DNA of 43,223 bases, taken from the NCBI GenBank assembly GCA_037178675.1, contig JAYMGJ010000649.1, positions 1-43,223 on the forward strand. Direction: 5' to 3'. Below the pieces are notes generated by a model. It ran no database searches. It had not been told where the DNA came from and saw nothing but the letters and a program-made list of their open reading frames with translations. This DNA comes from Scleroderma bovista (taxonomy: Eukaryota > Basidiomycota > Agaricomycetes > Boletales > Sclerodermataceae). Below are positions 1-11,400 of this stretch, piece by piece; positions within the stretch are counted from its first letter, which is position 1, and each line of letters begins with the position of its first letter. The position numbers were made by a program, and so were the translations under genes.

Positions 1-597
1 GGCCTTGGCGCGATCCTGGAAACACAGTTCACACTGGACCAAGAAGGTCCGGAGTTTCTTTGGATCCGTGCCATCAAAGGTGTCCGGTTCACAGACCTTG
101 GCACGGGAGGAGGAGGAGTCGTTGGAACGGCGGGAGGAGCGGGAGAGGCGGTTGATGGTGATGGCGAGATTGTGGAAGACAGCCAGGCTAGGGTCTAGTT
201 CTTCCGTGGCATTGAGAAATTCGTTGTTGTTGTCATCTCCGGGGTCATCCGGATCATCTCCGGGACCATCCTCAGGGCCGAACCATTGGAAACGACCGGG
301 TTCGCGACGCTCCGGAGTGGAGTCGCGACGGTATGGAAACCTGTCACCAGAAACAGATTCATGGCGACCTAAGTCTGCAGAACCGCGAAGGCTCTGAGAC
401 ACAGCATCTCGATGCGGAGTCAAAGGTGCTGTGGGGTTTCGAGCTGTAAAGCTCCGGAATTGGCTTACAGAAGCCGGAGGTTGCCTGCGATTAGACAGGG
501 CTTGCTGGGTGGCAGAAAGGTGAAGGTCGTCTACTGCACCTGCTTCTTCAGCGAGTGCGGCAGCAGTACGAGCGCGAGAGCGCGTAGTCATGGTCAT
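1..597 (-). pseudogene. gag: Gypsy A gag, N-terminal part (runs off the window)
   Basis: The minus strand is open for 199 codons from an ATG at 597 to the window edge. The start MTMTTRSRARTAAALAEEAG and the following Ser/Arg-rich and Asp-rich stretches match, almost residue for residue, the gag that starts at 29067 in this window. It is therefore a second copy of the same Ty3/Gypsy family. The visible part is the disordered N-terminus plus the first helix of the capsid-like domain (motif DPKKLRTFLVQCEL, then FQDRAKA). Gag packages element RNA in cytoplasmic particles. No stop interrupts the visible part. The upstream LTR lies at about 598-1296. The copy is partial only because the window ends. 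Confidence 0.85.
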
Positions 598-1296
598 GAG
601 GAATGAAACTAGTTTGCGTACGAGGTTTGTATAGTGAACCCACACAAGTGTGAGTCTGAAATACTGTCAAGTCCGGGTCTACTCCGGTAGGAAGTCCGGT
701 CAAGTCCAGATGAAAACAGACGAGGGCAGAGGTCAGAGGTTTGGGCAGAGGTTAGCCCGGGCCGGAGTTGCGACCGATTGGATTCAACGACAAGGACAAC
801 GAGCGTTGATCCCTTGCATAGGTTCCGGTCAGGTGGAGATGGAGACGGAGACAGACAAGGGGACAGGAGTAGTAACTTAGATGATTTCAGACTGAGTTTG
901 TACAAGGTAAACTAGAGGGTACTTATACTAAGTAGAAACTAGGGTCAAGTACATACGGTGACAAGTAAACAACCTAATAGCGGACAAGGGATGACCGGAG
1001 TTAGGACTAGGTCAGGTCCGGTGAAAATAAAGTCAGGTCCGTGTAAAATAAATCAGGTCCAGTGAAAATGCTACAAGGTATAGGATATATCAAGTTCACG
1101 GAGAACTCACGTCAAGGCAGGGTAGATGGCAAGGTGTAGTAAGAGCGAATGGAGTATAGACCAAGGGTCGTAGTTAGCAGAAGGTTATCTGCGCAACCGT
1201 TGACCGGAGTAACTGAGAACGACCGCAGTTGAGCTGTAGGCCTGCAATGTGACCGGAGTAACCGGATATGGTCCGGAGTTGGACATGGTCGTAACA
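598..1296 (-). repeat. 5' LTR and leader of Gypsy A
   Basis: Read on the minus strand, this begins TGTTACGACC at 1296 and runs into the gag ATG at 597. It aligns with the plus-strand LTR at 28396 over the start, the polyadenylation/promoter-like middle and the last bases before gag. The motif CTCCGGTC recurs several times near the start. The inner LTR boundary is not resolved: no tRNA-type TGG primer site is visible directly before gag. The insertion cuts Copia Co-2 at 1297. Confidence 0.75.
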
Positions 1297-1543
1297 ACGT
1301 GGCTGCGAGGTAACCAAGAGATGAACTGCATAACACACAAAGAGTGCGGCAATGTAGTTGTATCTCCAGCATTCAAACCAAAACACAAATGAAGAATATA
1401 TCGTAAGAGATATCACGGCAAAGACAAACGGTAACTCGTGAAGAACTTCAGCTACGAGCTGTCTAAGGTTCATAGCAGGAGGCAGTGATGAAGACAGAAC
1501 TGCTGTATGCTTCCTGGTATGGCCTTAAACAGGGCTCATAACC
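1297..1543 (-). mobile_element. Copia Co-2 primer site and leader, truncated
   Basis: On the minus strand the LTR ending in TACA at 1544 is followed directly by GGTTATGAGCCC (1543-1532). This is complementary to the anticodon arm of fungal initiator tRNA-Met, the half-tRNA primer known from Drosophila copia. The same primer sequence sits before the Co-1 ORF at 17578-17589. A minus-strand ATG at 1473 opens about 59 codons before the Gypsy A LTR cuts in. That stretch is hydrophobic and I do not recognise it as gag. Confidence 0.6.
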
Positions 1544-1914
1544 TGTAGCAACAAAACTGGGGCAACAGCAATGGGGTAGTGCAAGCATACCTTGATAGCT
1601 AGTAGCTGGTTCTTGAAGTTGAGTTGTTTGAAGTAGCGAGTAATGAGAGAACAGTTGAACTGGATTGATCTAAGGAACTACAGGGAATCCTACAGGGTAT
1701 ATATACCTGTGGTACATGGTCTGTGCGTAGATAAGTATTATTCTAGCCTATTTCACCATATTCCCATATGTAGTAGGTGCAGTTTCCACAAACGTAGTTA
1801 TCTGGAAACGTGCCTGTAACGTGCATCAGCATGTGTTATACACGTGCCTTGCATGTGATAGTTCCGGCTATCTTGTGGAGCCGGTCATGTGATCTACCGG
1901 TATTCCGGTTGACA
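1544..1914 (-). repeat. Copia Co-2 LTR
   Basis: Read on the minus strand, this begins TGTCAACCGG at 1914, contains a TATA-like TATATATACC in the middle, and ends GTTGCTACA immediately before the Copia primer site. The 3' end is well supported by the primer site. The 5' end is a best guess from the TG dinucleotide, with no second copy to confirm it. Confidence 0.5.
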
Positions 1915-3069
1915 CTACTCTGAATCACATGTAACTGTGATCTCTGGAAATCTCCAAGATTAGATTAAGATAAGATATAATCATACTTTCTTGTCGACAT
2001 CGACCACTGGACGAGGAAAGATGAAGATGAGTATGATGCCCTGGTTATGCCAGAGTGTCTCGTTTTCCTCCAGAAAGTGGTTGGGTGAACTGTAGTGCGT
2101 CAGCGCCAGCCAGATTGCAATGACAATGGGCCAGACTTACAGAGCAATGGAGGAGGCTTACAAATCTCACCCCTTCTATTGAGAACAACAGATTGTCCAG
2201 CTGGAGGCTGGAGCGCCTTCATTTGACGAGCCAGGTAGGGAACATGAGATGACATCAGGCAGAGACAGCTGTTGAAAAGGGACACTTGGAACCATGTATG
2301 AGCGGCAAGAAGCAACACATACTAATGTATGCTAGACATAGGGATATTGAGCAGTCGTTGGTGAATAGTGCGAGGCCATTCATAATCGTAATGTTGTCAT
2401 TGGCAACAGCAATGCTGGCCATTGTTGTGGCCTCCAATGAATGGGTAAACATAGCAAATGCGATTGATTGAGCCCAAAGGGCTTCGAACAAACACTGTCA
2501 GTCAGTCACCTTGCTTGGGCAAGGTCCCCTGCATCCCCCAAAATCGTGAGAACATGCCCCCTATACTACAGCTGAACCTACCCACGATCGGACATTTGCG
2601 AAGCTTTGAACTTTGAAGTAGATGCTGAGTTGCTGACAAACAACCTCCCTTTCCCACGCACACTGCCGCTCAATGTGTGCAATGGTGTTGCACATGTCTC
2701 CCGACGCCCCGCCTCACACAACATTCCCACACAGCCTCTTTTGACAAAAATTTGCTTTTCCTGCTAATCCCGTTCATCTTCCTGGCGCAAGGGTTTGCAT
2801 GGATGGATGGAGAATACGACAATTGGATGTAAAATTTGACCTTGTAAGATTATGGATGATTGTTGCAGAATGACGACATTGAAATGGATGAAGTGGTGTG
2901 TATATCATATAAGTAGCAGTGTATTTGTGTGGTGTTTGTATTTATTGTAACATGGGGTACAAAGTGTATAGTTCCAAGCAAGGTGGTTGCCAGCGGCAGC
3001 CGGCACTTCCCCGAGTTGGTAAGAGGATGCTTGAGCCAACTATAATTACATAATTGTCAAGTACTAGTA
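1915..3069. other. Unassigned DNA
   Basis: No recognisable gene. Short open frames on both strands (for example 2100-2318 minus, 2286-2471 plus) have no family motifs. The stretch 2530-2800 is C-rich, and 2800-2960 is AT-rich with TG/GTGT runs. It could be old host DNA or a decayed element. Confidence 0.4.
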
Positions 3070-3149
3070 CTGAAAATCAGTGCCACTGGAAATTGAGACA
3101 CTGAAAATCAGTGCCAACCAGATCAGTGCCAGTGGCACTGATTTTCAGC
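3070..3149. repeat. Palindromic MITE-like repeat
   Basis: CTGAAAATCAGTGCCACTGG at 3070-3089 is a perfect 20 bp inverted match to 3130-3149. A third partial copy of the same arm (CACTGAAAATCAGTGCCA) lies between them at about 3101-3118. The arrangement looks like the termini of a small TIR element or of nested copies. No transposase is present. It abuts the end of the Co-1 reading frame, whose last codons and stop (3123-3125) fall inside it. Confidence 0.6.
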
Positions 3150-3260
3150 GTGTTTACTTCCCACAGTGCTAGTTAGTAGGTCACAGGGTGTCACAGTTAG
3201 GTGTTGTGTGGTGCGTGACTTCCGCATCGTTACCCGATTTGGTAAGTTGCGTCGCGGTCC
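3123..3260 (-). pseudogene. Copia Co-1 linker ORF, distal part
   Basis: This continues, in the same frame, the minus-strand Co-1 ORF that stops at the Gypsy B insertion (14747). Keeping one copy of the ATATG duplication leaves whole codons on each side (925 codons proximal, 46 distal including the stop). The peptide contains NLPNRVT followed by a basic, Thr-rich stretch. Related NLPN-type motifs occur on the minus strand near 20060-20090 and on the plus strand near 19228. No RT domain follows, so this copy lacks the 3' half of a Copia pol. Confidence 0.6.
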
Positions 3261-3265
3261 ATATG

Positions 3266-3488
3266 TGTTACGAGTCCCTGTTTTTTCCTGGTCCGTGCAC
3301 GCTGCGTAGCTAATATCAAATATGTATTCGTCATATGTATCCGCTGAATCCTCTTCCCCTCTCCCTTCCCTAACGTCGAGCTTCTCTGTTCTAGGTATCG
3401 TTGTATGTTGTTCCTGTTTGACGGCGAATTGATCTCTGTTCTAGCATTCAAGGTCCCGTGTGTGACTACAATTGTTGGAGGTCTGACA
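3266..3488 (+). repeat. 5' LTR of Gypsy B
   Basis: A 223 bp TG...CA repeat matching 14525-14746 with a handful of substitutions, preceded by the ATATG duplication. The following bases (TTAGCTCGATG) do not look like a TGG-type tRNA primer site, so the priming mode is unclear. Confidence 0.93.
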
Positions 3489-3535
3489 TTAGCTCGATGT
3501 TTCTCTTGCAAATCCGTGGCTGATACTCAATCACG

Positions 3536-4462
3536 ATGAGTAACCCAACATCGAACGTCATGGCTCCAGCCACCATAAAAATGCCAAAACCGAAATCCTT
3601 CAATGGGGACAAGGAGAAATTTACAGAATGGTTTCAACACGTTGAGATGTTCTGGGCTTTCAACAAAGCGGCGGATGACAGGAAGAGAGTTCTCATCACT
3701 TGCCAATTTATGGATGAAGGTCCAGCTGCCACATGGGCAGGTGCATGGTGTATGAAGGAGTTGAACAAGAGCTTACAGGACACAACGAAATTCTCATGGA
3801 GGGGCTTTGTCTATGCGCTCAAGGATGCCTATGCCCCCATCAATATAACTGGCGATGCTCAGGCCCGACTTCACCAGCTTAAACAAGGTTCCACCCTCAC
3901 TAGCCAGTTCCTTATTATCTGGTCCCAGATTATGGCTGAGGCCAGATACGGAACTATAACGAAAGATACTCCCGAAGCCGACCATCTGATTGATCTGTTG
4001 AAGACGAACGCTAACCAGACAATTGTCTATGCTACAGTGGATACGTATCATCTCCATTGAACTCGGGACTTCGATGTGTTCTATAAGGCTTTGAAAGAAG
4101 TTGGAAAAGCACTCGAGGAGCACAATGGAGGAAAGGTGCCTGCAGCTCCCACTCATTCTCGCCCTAACATTCCTGCCTCTGTCACCTGTTACATCCCTAC
4201 CACATTGCAACCCTTCCGCGCAGAGCCTCCCATTACTACTACCCCATCAAGCACAACTGCTAGCGACCGGCACGATACAACTGGGGTTACTTATGCTGGC
4301 CAGGGACAACCAATGGATGTGGGACGAGCCAAAGGAAATCGGTCCCGAGCATGTTATAACTGTGGAAAGGCTGGTCACTTTTCAGTTAACTGTCCCCATC
4401 CGCGAGCTCCTCGTGCCCAACGAATTAGGCGAATGGTTTCAGAATTGGATGAAGAAGAATGA
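3536..4462 (+). pseudogene. gag: Gypsy B gag with one nonsense codon
   Basis: One frame of 308 codons plus stop runs from ATG 3536 (MSNPTSNVMAPATIKMPKPK) to TGA 4460, broken only by TGA at 4058. The N-terminal half is a typical Ty3 capsid: a PKSFNGDKEKFTEWFQ motif, then a helical domain with ATWAGAW and QLKQGSTLTSQF. A CCHC zinc knuckle (CYNCGKAGHFSVNC) lies at 4352-4393. Gag coats the genomic RNA. The broken codon reads TGA where an arginine fits. The gag stop overlaps an ATG in the next frame (ATGA at 4459-4462), which may mark a reinitiation point for pol. Confidence 0.85.
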
Positions 4463-4726
4463 CAGGAGGTTCAACAGGGTTTTTAAAGACATCGGAAGGA
4501 GGCACAACCATTCTGACGTCCAAGTTGGTTCGTTTCCAAAAAGTCAATTTGACTAGTACTGTAACTCGAAACAATGATTATACTCTTTCACCTTCCGTTA
4601 ACAAAAACGAACTGAAAATAGCACAACGACCCTATCCTCCTAATTCCATGTCCCAAAAAAAGAGCTACCCCCTGGACTCCATCATGGTATGCTCAACGTC
4701 TCCGAGACCAGTCACCTTTACAGGCC

Positions 4727-7700
4727 ATGGTTTTGTTACGCCTCCTTGTCCATACTCAATGCCAGCCAGAGGCCACACCTGAAGTTCTATCACAGTTGAA
4801 TCAGTTGACTGTGGAGAAAGCCTCTGACACTATCCACGAAATGCAGGGACCCCGACAATTTATCCGAGGAAGTGGCAACTCCCTCACTATAGGAATGGAA
4901 TTAACCACCCTCGACGATCAGCGTCAATTCTTTTTACGGGGCCTTGTAGATAGTGGATGCACAGGGTCTTCTATTGACTCTGGCTTCATAAAAGCCAAGA
5001 GCTTAAATGCTCGACCCCTCCCTCGTCCAATCCCTGTTTACAATGCAGATGGTACCTTGAACAATGGAGGTTTGATCACTCATACTATCACTCTTCGAAT
5101 GACTATTGGTAAACATTCTGAGCGGATAACCCTCGGAGTTACGAATCTTGGGAAAAGTGACCTTTTCCTAGGACATGAATGGCTGCGTCATCACAACCCC
5201 TCCATTGATTGGCGGTCTGGTTCACTCAAGTTTAATTGTTGCCCTTTTCAATGTTACCCGACTTATCTTCTCTCAGAACCAGAAGATGAAAGTGATCCAG
5301 AAGTTGTTGAGGGTTTTCCATCAGGAGAGGTAGAGAAGGGGGATCGCATATTTGCTCTCGACTGTTATGGGTATCGGACAGCAGATGAACATCATATACG
5401 AGCCTATACGACTACAGCCCAACAACTAGCAGAGGAGGCATTTAAACAAAAAGAGGTTAAGTCTTTTGAAGAACAGGTCCCTCCCTATTACCACAATTTT
5501 GCCGATATCTTCAGCAAGGAGTCATTTGACTCTCTTCCTGAACGTCGTCCCTGGGACCACACTATCAAGCTCACCCCTGGAAACCATGTCATTGATTGTA
5601 AAGTATATAATCTCTCTATGGAAGAGCAACGAGAGCTCGACTCTTTCCTTGAAGAGAACCTACGATCAGGTCGCATCCGTCCCTCCAAATCATCCTTCGC
5701 ATCTGCATTCTTCTTTGTCAAAAAGAAAGATGGTAGGCTATGTCCAGTCCAAGACTACTGCCAATTGAATGCCATCACCTTGAAGAATTGATACCCTCTC
5801 CCTCTTATTTCCGAACTTGTTAATAAACTCAAAGGAGCTAAATATTTCACCAAACTGGACATCCGTTGGGGCTATAACAATGTTCGCATTAAAGAGGGCG
5901 ACGAATGGAAGGCAGCATTCCACACTAATTGAGGCCTGTTTGAACCTCTTGTTATGTTTTTTGGTCTCACCAACTCCCCGGCTACCTTTCAAAATATGAT
6001 GAACGACATCTTTTGTGACCTGATCTTTGCTGGAAAGGTGTTGATCTACCTTGATGATATCTTGGTGTTCACCGAAACCTTAGATGAACACCATCAAATT
6101 GTTTGTCAAGTTCTTCTCACCTTACGGTGACATAAATTCTACCTAAAGCCTGAGAAATGTGACTTTGCACAGACGGAGATTGAGTATCTCGGTCTCATCA
6201 TTTCCCAAAATCAAGTTCGTATGGATCCTATTAAAACTCGGGGGATCCTTGACTGGCCAACACCAACCTGTAAACGTGACCTTCAATCTTTTTTAGGTTT
6301 CGTCAATTTCTATCATCGTTTTATTCGTAACTTCGCAACTATTGCTAAACCTCTGTCTGTTCTCACAGGAAAAGCAGACTGGTTGTGGACTTCTGAACAG
6401 CAGTCGGCCTTTGACCAACTTAAAACTCAAGTCACATCTGCCCCTGTCCTTTCCATCCCTACAGACAATGACCCATATCGTCTTGAAGCAGATAGCTCAG
6501 GTCATGCACTCAGTGCTGTCCTCTCACAGTACCACTCTGGCATTTGGCGACCTATTGCATTTCTCTCAAAATCTCTCTCACCTACAGAACAGAATTACCA
6601 GATTTATGATCGCGAGCTCCTTGCGATCATGACCGCTCTCGCAGAGTGGCATCATCTTCTCATGGGAACCACGGTCCCATTTGAGATTTGGACAGACCAC
6701 CAAAACCTTGCATACTTCCGTAAACCCCAAAAACTCAATCGTCGCCAGGCCCGTTGGGTCACTGAACTTGCCAGCTATCATTTCACCCTTCATCACCGCC
6801 CAGGTCGTACCCACTTGAAAGCCGACATCCTTTTTCCCCGTGCTGGCCATGAGAAGGGGGAGAATGATAATGAAGATATTACCCTGTTACAACCCAAAGT
6901 TTTCTGCCGGCTTGAGTTCTCATTGGAGGACTGCTCATTTCTTGATTGTATTCGTCAACGCTCTGCCAATCGAGAACAGATAGTTCAATGCAAACTTGCA
7001 TCCAATGAACCTGACTGGGCGGAGAAAGATGGGGTTGTGACCTGGAAAGGAAGGGTCTATGTGCCAATAGATTGACACTTGCGAGAAAGTGTTATCTGAG
7101 AACATCATGATTCTCCTCTTGCAGGCCATCCGGGTCAGTATCGAACTCATGAACTTATCACCCGAAACTACTGGTGGCCTAGTGTCATGCGTGACGTTCG
7201 GAAGTATGTTGAAGGATACAAGACTTGTCAGCGTACCAAACCTCGCCATACTCCTTTAGCAGCACCACTACACCCTCATGACATTCCGACACACCCTTGG
7301 GAAGTTATCTCCCTCGACCTGATAGGCCCTCTCCCAGAGTCCGCTGGCCAAAATGCCATCCTTGTCATCATTGACCACTTTTCGAAGATGATTAAGGTAA
7401 TCCCTTCCCACCTAGAGATAACCTCATCCGGTGTTGCTCACGTCCTTGGAGACCGCGTCTTTTGCAACCATGGATTACCTCGTAAAATCATCAGCGATCG
7501 AGGACCTAACTTTGTCTCTGCATTCATGAAAGAGCTTTATTCCTTTCTTGGGATTACTGGAAATCCAAGCACGGCCTATCATCCCCAGACAGATGGCCAA
7601 ACGGAACGGCTCAACCAAGAGGTAGAGCATTACCTCCAAGTTTTTACTAACTACCATCAGAATGATTGGGCCGAGTGGGTCTCTTTGGCCGAGTTTGCAT

Positions 7701-8003
7701 ATAACGACAAGGCTCAATCATCTACCCACCACTCTCCGTTTTACCTCAATTATGGATTTCACCCCTGGAAAGGAAAAAGCCCACGACGTGAGGGACGAGT
7801 TGAGGCAGCCAAGGAATTCGTGGATCGGATGTGAGGAGTACGTTCAGAGGCTGAGGCGGCTCTATGGAAGGCAGCATCTGATATGAAAAGAGCACACAAT
7901 CGTCGATGTTCTCTGTCCTGGGACTATAAAGTTGGAGACCGAGTCTGGCTAGAAGCAACTCACATTAAATCTGATCGTCCAACCAAGAAACTCGATGACA
8001 AAC
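4727..8003 (+). pseudogene. pol: Gypsy B pol (protease, RT, RNase H, integrase), interrupted by C
   Basis: A single frame runs from 4727 to the insertion at 8003, with stops only at TGA 5789, 5930, 6128, 7073, 7097 and 7832. Domains in order: aspartic protease with LVDSGCTGSSID near 4950; RT from about 5560, with the active-site YLDDIL near 6050; RNase H with LEADSSGHALSA near 6490 and TDHQNL near 6700; integrase with an HHCC zinc arm near 7110-7230 and the D,D-E core (DLIGPLPES, ISDRGPNF, TDGQTERLNQ) at 7317-7617. The true pol start is probably the ATG at 4459 overlapping the gag stop, followed by one frame change before 4780. The rest of pol is at 13960-14492. Confidence 0.88.
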
Positions 8004-8316
8004 TGTAAGGATTCCATGATAAGTCAGCGGACATTTGTTCCGATTACCAATTCCCGTTACTATACTCTACCGTTACTGGACTAACTCTAGTCGCTCACTC
8101 GTACTTCTAGTCTCATCCTTAGTTCCTCTTCTCGCGCTATTATCGTACTACTCTCGTTACCCATACCTGGACCGCAGCGTATATAAGTCGATACCCTCTG
8201 TCGTCGCATATCAGTCTTTTCCTGAATATTAGTTACCTTCAGCCAGGTGATTATTTCAGCTTGAGAAGATTCTTGTGTGGCCGCGTTAGAGACTAGCTAC
8301 CTCTATCGTCGTTACA
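8004..8316 (+). repeat. 5' LTR of element C
   Basis: Direct repeat of 13639-13954, TG...CA ends, preceded by CAAAC. The LTR carries a TATATAAG box at 8180-8187. Confidence 0.95.
8180..8187 (+). promoter_or_regulatory. TATA box of the C LTR
   Basis: TATATAAG is conserved at the same place in both LTRs (also 13818-13825) although neighbouring bases differ. This is the expected core promoter for the element transcript. Confidence 0.55.
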
Positions 8317-8429
8317 TATTTTTCACCTGCCCCTTAGGCAACGCTCTATCTCACTTTACTCTCTATATCTGCGCCTACTTGAAAACCCACGGATTGATCA
8401 ACCTGGTAAAACGAGTAAGCATCATACCC

Positions 8430-11400
8430 ATGTCTGAAAGAATTGTTAATACCCGTTACAACCTGCGCCGCACTGTGCACGTGCGTGCAAGGTCTGCTCC
8501 TTCCAGTCCTGAGGCTGCGGCCAAAGGAAAAGATACCCCTGCCGATGCGAGTTGTCTGTATAGCGACATCGTCAAGGCAAAGGACTCGGCGCCCAGTCGT
8601 GCGGCCGATGTCTCACCCGGCTCGAGGATGATCTCGCCGGAGTATCCCGACGGACAAAGGTCCTCGGAGGCTATTATAGCTGGCGAGTTAGCTGCCATTC
8701 GTAGTAGCAATACCCCAACTGTAAAGGGCTTACCTGGAAGCGCCTTAACCAGTGTATATTCCACCCCAGCGCCTGAAGAGAGCAAGCTTGACAGTGATGA
8801 CCATGAGGGATGGACTACTGTGACGAGAAAGAGTCGTCAGGGATTACCGGCCAGGAAGAGCCACCATGGATCACCGACAAGGAAAAGTTGTCGCAAATTG
8901 CCGGTAAAAGGAAACCCGAATAAGAGCCGGCTAGGGCCCGAGCAGGAACAAACTGTGGAGGAGGCCATTAGGAAGCTGACAAAGGACCAGCGCCAAAAGA
9001 TATCTGAAAGGCAGCGTGTCGTTAGCATTACTGGTGTCAAGAAACCAGGAACGAAGAGTACCTCGACTCGAGGCGAGGGACCATCCAACTTGAAAGGAAA
9101 GGGTCCGGACCCACGCAACTGGGGAACCTTGAGTGCATGCGAGGATGAACTCGACTTGGAAGCGCAGCGCGAAGCGTTGGCTTCCTGGAAAACTGTGCAG
9201 GAATTAGCCCGAAGCGAACAAGAAAGTAAACCTGACCTTAGCGCTAAAGGCACCGAATCCGATGTGGAGGCACAACGAGCCGCCATTGCATCGTGGAACA
9301 AGGCACATGAGTTTGCCAAATCTATGAGCACAAACGTCTCTGTTAGGGCACTGTCGCCAGAGAGCCAAAACAGCCGTGTGAGGAGCGGATCTGTCAGAGT
9401 GTTTGCACCGAAAATCAGGAAAGGCCCTGTTGAGGTGCTCTCTCCGAAAGATAAGAAAACTGCCAAAAATAAGAATCAGAAACTTCGGAAAGCACACAAG
9501 GGACGGGAAAGACCTACCCAAAGAACCCCAGACCCAGTCCGCGCGATGGTTGACAAGGCACTCGCGCAGGATAAAACACGCCATAAGAGACACAGGACAC
9601 CAAGGGCTATGGAACCTGTCGAACAGGTTGACCCGAGGAGTTATATTGGACTAGCATTTGAGCGCCTGGGGAAGGACAAACGCACATATCATCGGAAGGA
9701 TGATCCATCTGACGACTCATCAAGCGACTCCTCAGGTATGAGCAGGCGGAGACGATCCAGGAAGCGACGGGGAAGACGAGCCCCCTCGAGCGAGTCATCC
9801 AGCCGACCAACGAGCAGCACCTCCGAATCGGATGAACCTTCCACGGACACAGACAATTACTCATCCGACTTGGAGGAATCCTCGAGCAGCAGCAGCCGCT
9901 CGGAATGGCACCAGGGATGCCAAAACAAGCACAGCAGGTCCAGGGGCCGAGGAAGTCGAAAGACCAAGAAGTCTCGCTCAAAGACACGCAAGTCTAGGCG
10001 ACGGATGAAATTGAAACCGATTCCACCAGTCGAGTACGACGGCTCAGTTGACTCCAAAGCGTTCCACCGGTTTATAACAGAAGGGACCGCTTATGTGAAA
10101 GACGGGGAGGTCCCGTCGAAAAAGCAAGCATTCATCTTATCACATTACCTTAAGGGAAGGGCGCATGAATTCTACGTACGAGAAGTTTTGGGAGATCCAT
10201 ACCGATGGAGACTCTCGACGTTCTTCTGCGAACTCTTCAACTATTGTTTCCTGGTTGATTTCCGAATTAAGCTTCGAAAGAAACTCCATACATGTTACCA
10301 AGGCAACAAGACCGTTCGAGACTATTTATATGAATTGAATGAGATGTGGAACATGATTGGAGAAACAGATGAAAAAACAAGGGTGCACAAACTCTGGTTT
10401 GGGTTGCGCAAAGAGATCCAGCATGACCTTTGGCGGGACAGGCTCAATCCCGAGATCTCATCACTACGATCAGTAATTGCAAGTGCCGAAATTATTGAAA
10501 TTGCGCAATCTGTAACCAGGGGAGGACCTGAGCCAAAGAATAAACGACGAGAGGACACACCAATTGCCCAAAGTACGGCAATGAATCCCGACAGCGAGCG
10601 CTGGCGTGAATGTCAGCGAGGACGCCAAAAGGAATCCCAGAGGGACCACCAACCACAGGCGGGGCCCAGTCAGCCACAACCAGAAAAGCAGTATAACAGA
10701 CCTACCGAGCGAAAGGCTGGCGGGGTGACTCAGCCAAAAATGAGCAACGAAGAGCGGGAATGGCTCAAGGCAGAAGGCCTCTGTTTTGTCTGCCATAAGC
10801 CAGGCCACTTCTCGCGAGATTGCCCTGACAGGAACGAAGTTCCGTCAACAGAGTCAGACGAGCCACCTGGCATCAAAAACTTTGGCATTAATGTTGACTT
10901 TGGAGATATTGAGAACCAGCGCGAGTTGTCAGAGCGCTCGCGAAACCACGGACTAGCCGTGAATAACATACACATCCCGGGAGGGGATATTGATCTTGAC
11001 GAAGACATGTCCCTGTATAGTGATTTCAGCGCCATGGAATGGTACATGAGTCACCTGGATGGACTGGACAGCATAGAATTAGGTTGCATGGAAATTCCAC
11101 AAGAAGTAGATGCTCACCTGGATGCTGAGTGTAAGAAGACCGTGCCATCAGACAGCAGCTATCCTGCACTGGAACATAGTGCCATGGTAACAAAGGATGT
11201 CACTCGGACAATCCCCAAACCAGCTGTTGTCGTCGTTCATGTTAACGGACACCCTGTGCATGCACTGGTTGACACGGGATTGCTAGCCAACTCTATGTCG
11301 TTGAACCTGACAGAACAATTAAAGGTAAAACAAATCTGGCTAGAGAAACCCTTACCAATCCAATTGGCTGTACAAGGCTCCCGGTCGAAGGTCAACTTTG

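Noticed and set aside
3230..3511. 93-codon minus ORF across the B LTR
   Set aside because: It crosses the LTR boundary and the TSD; the equivalent frame at the 3' LTR (14447-14710) is likewise an LTR by-product.
8837..9987. Minus-strand ORFs of 209 and 129 codons
   Set aside because: Shadows of the Ser/Arg/Lys-rich gag of element C, which has capsid, zinc knuckle and protease on the plus strand.
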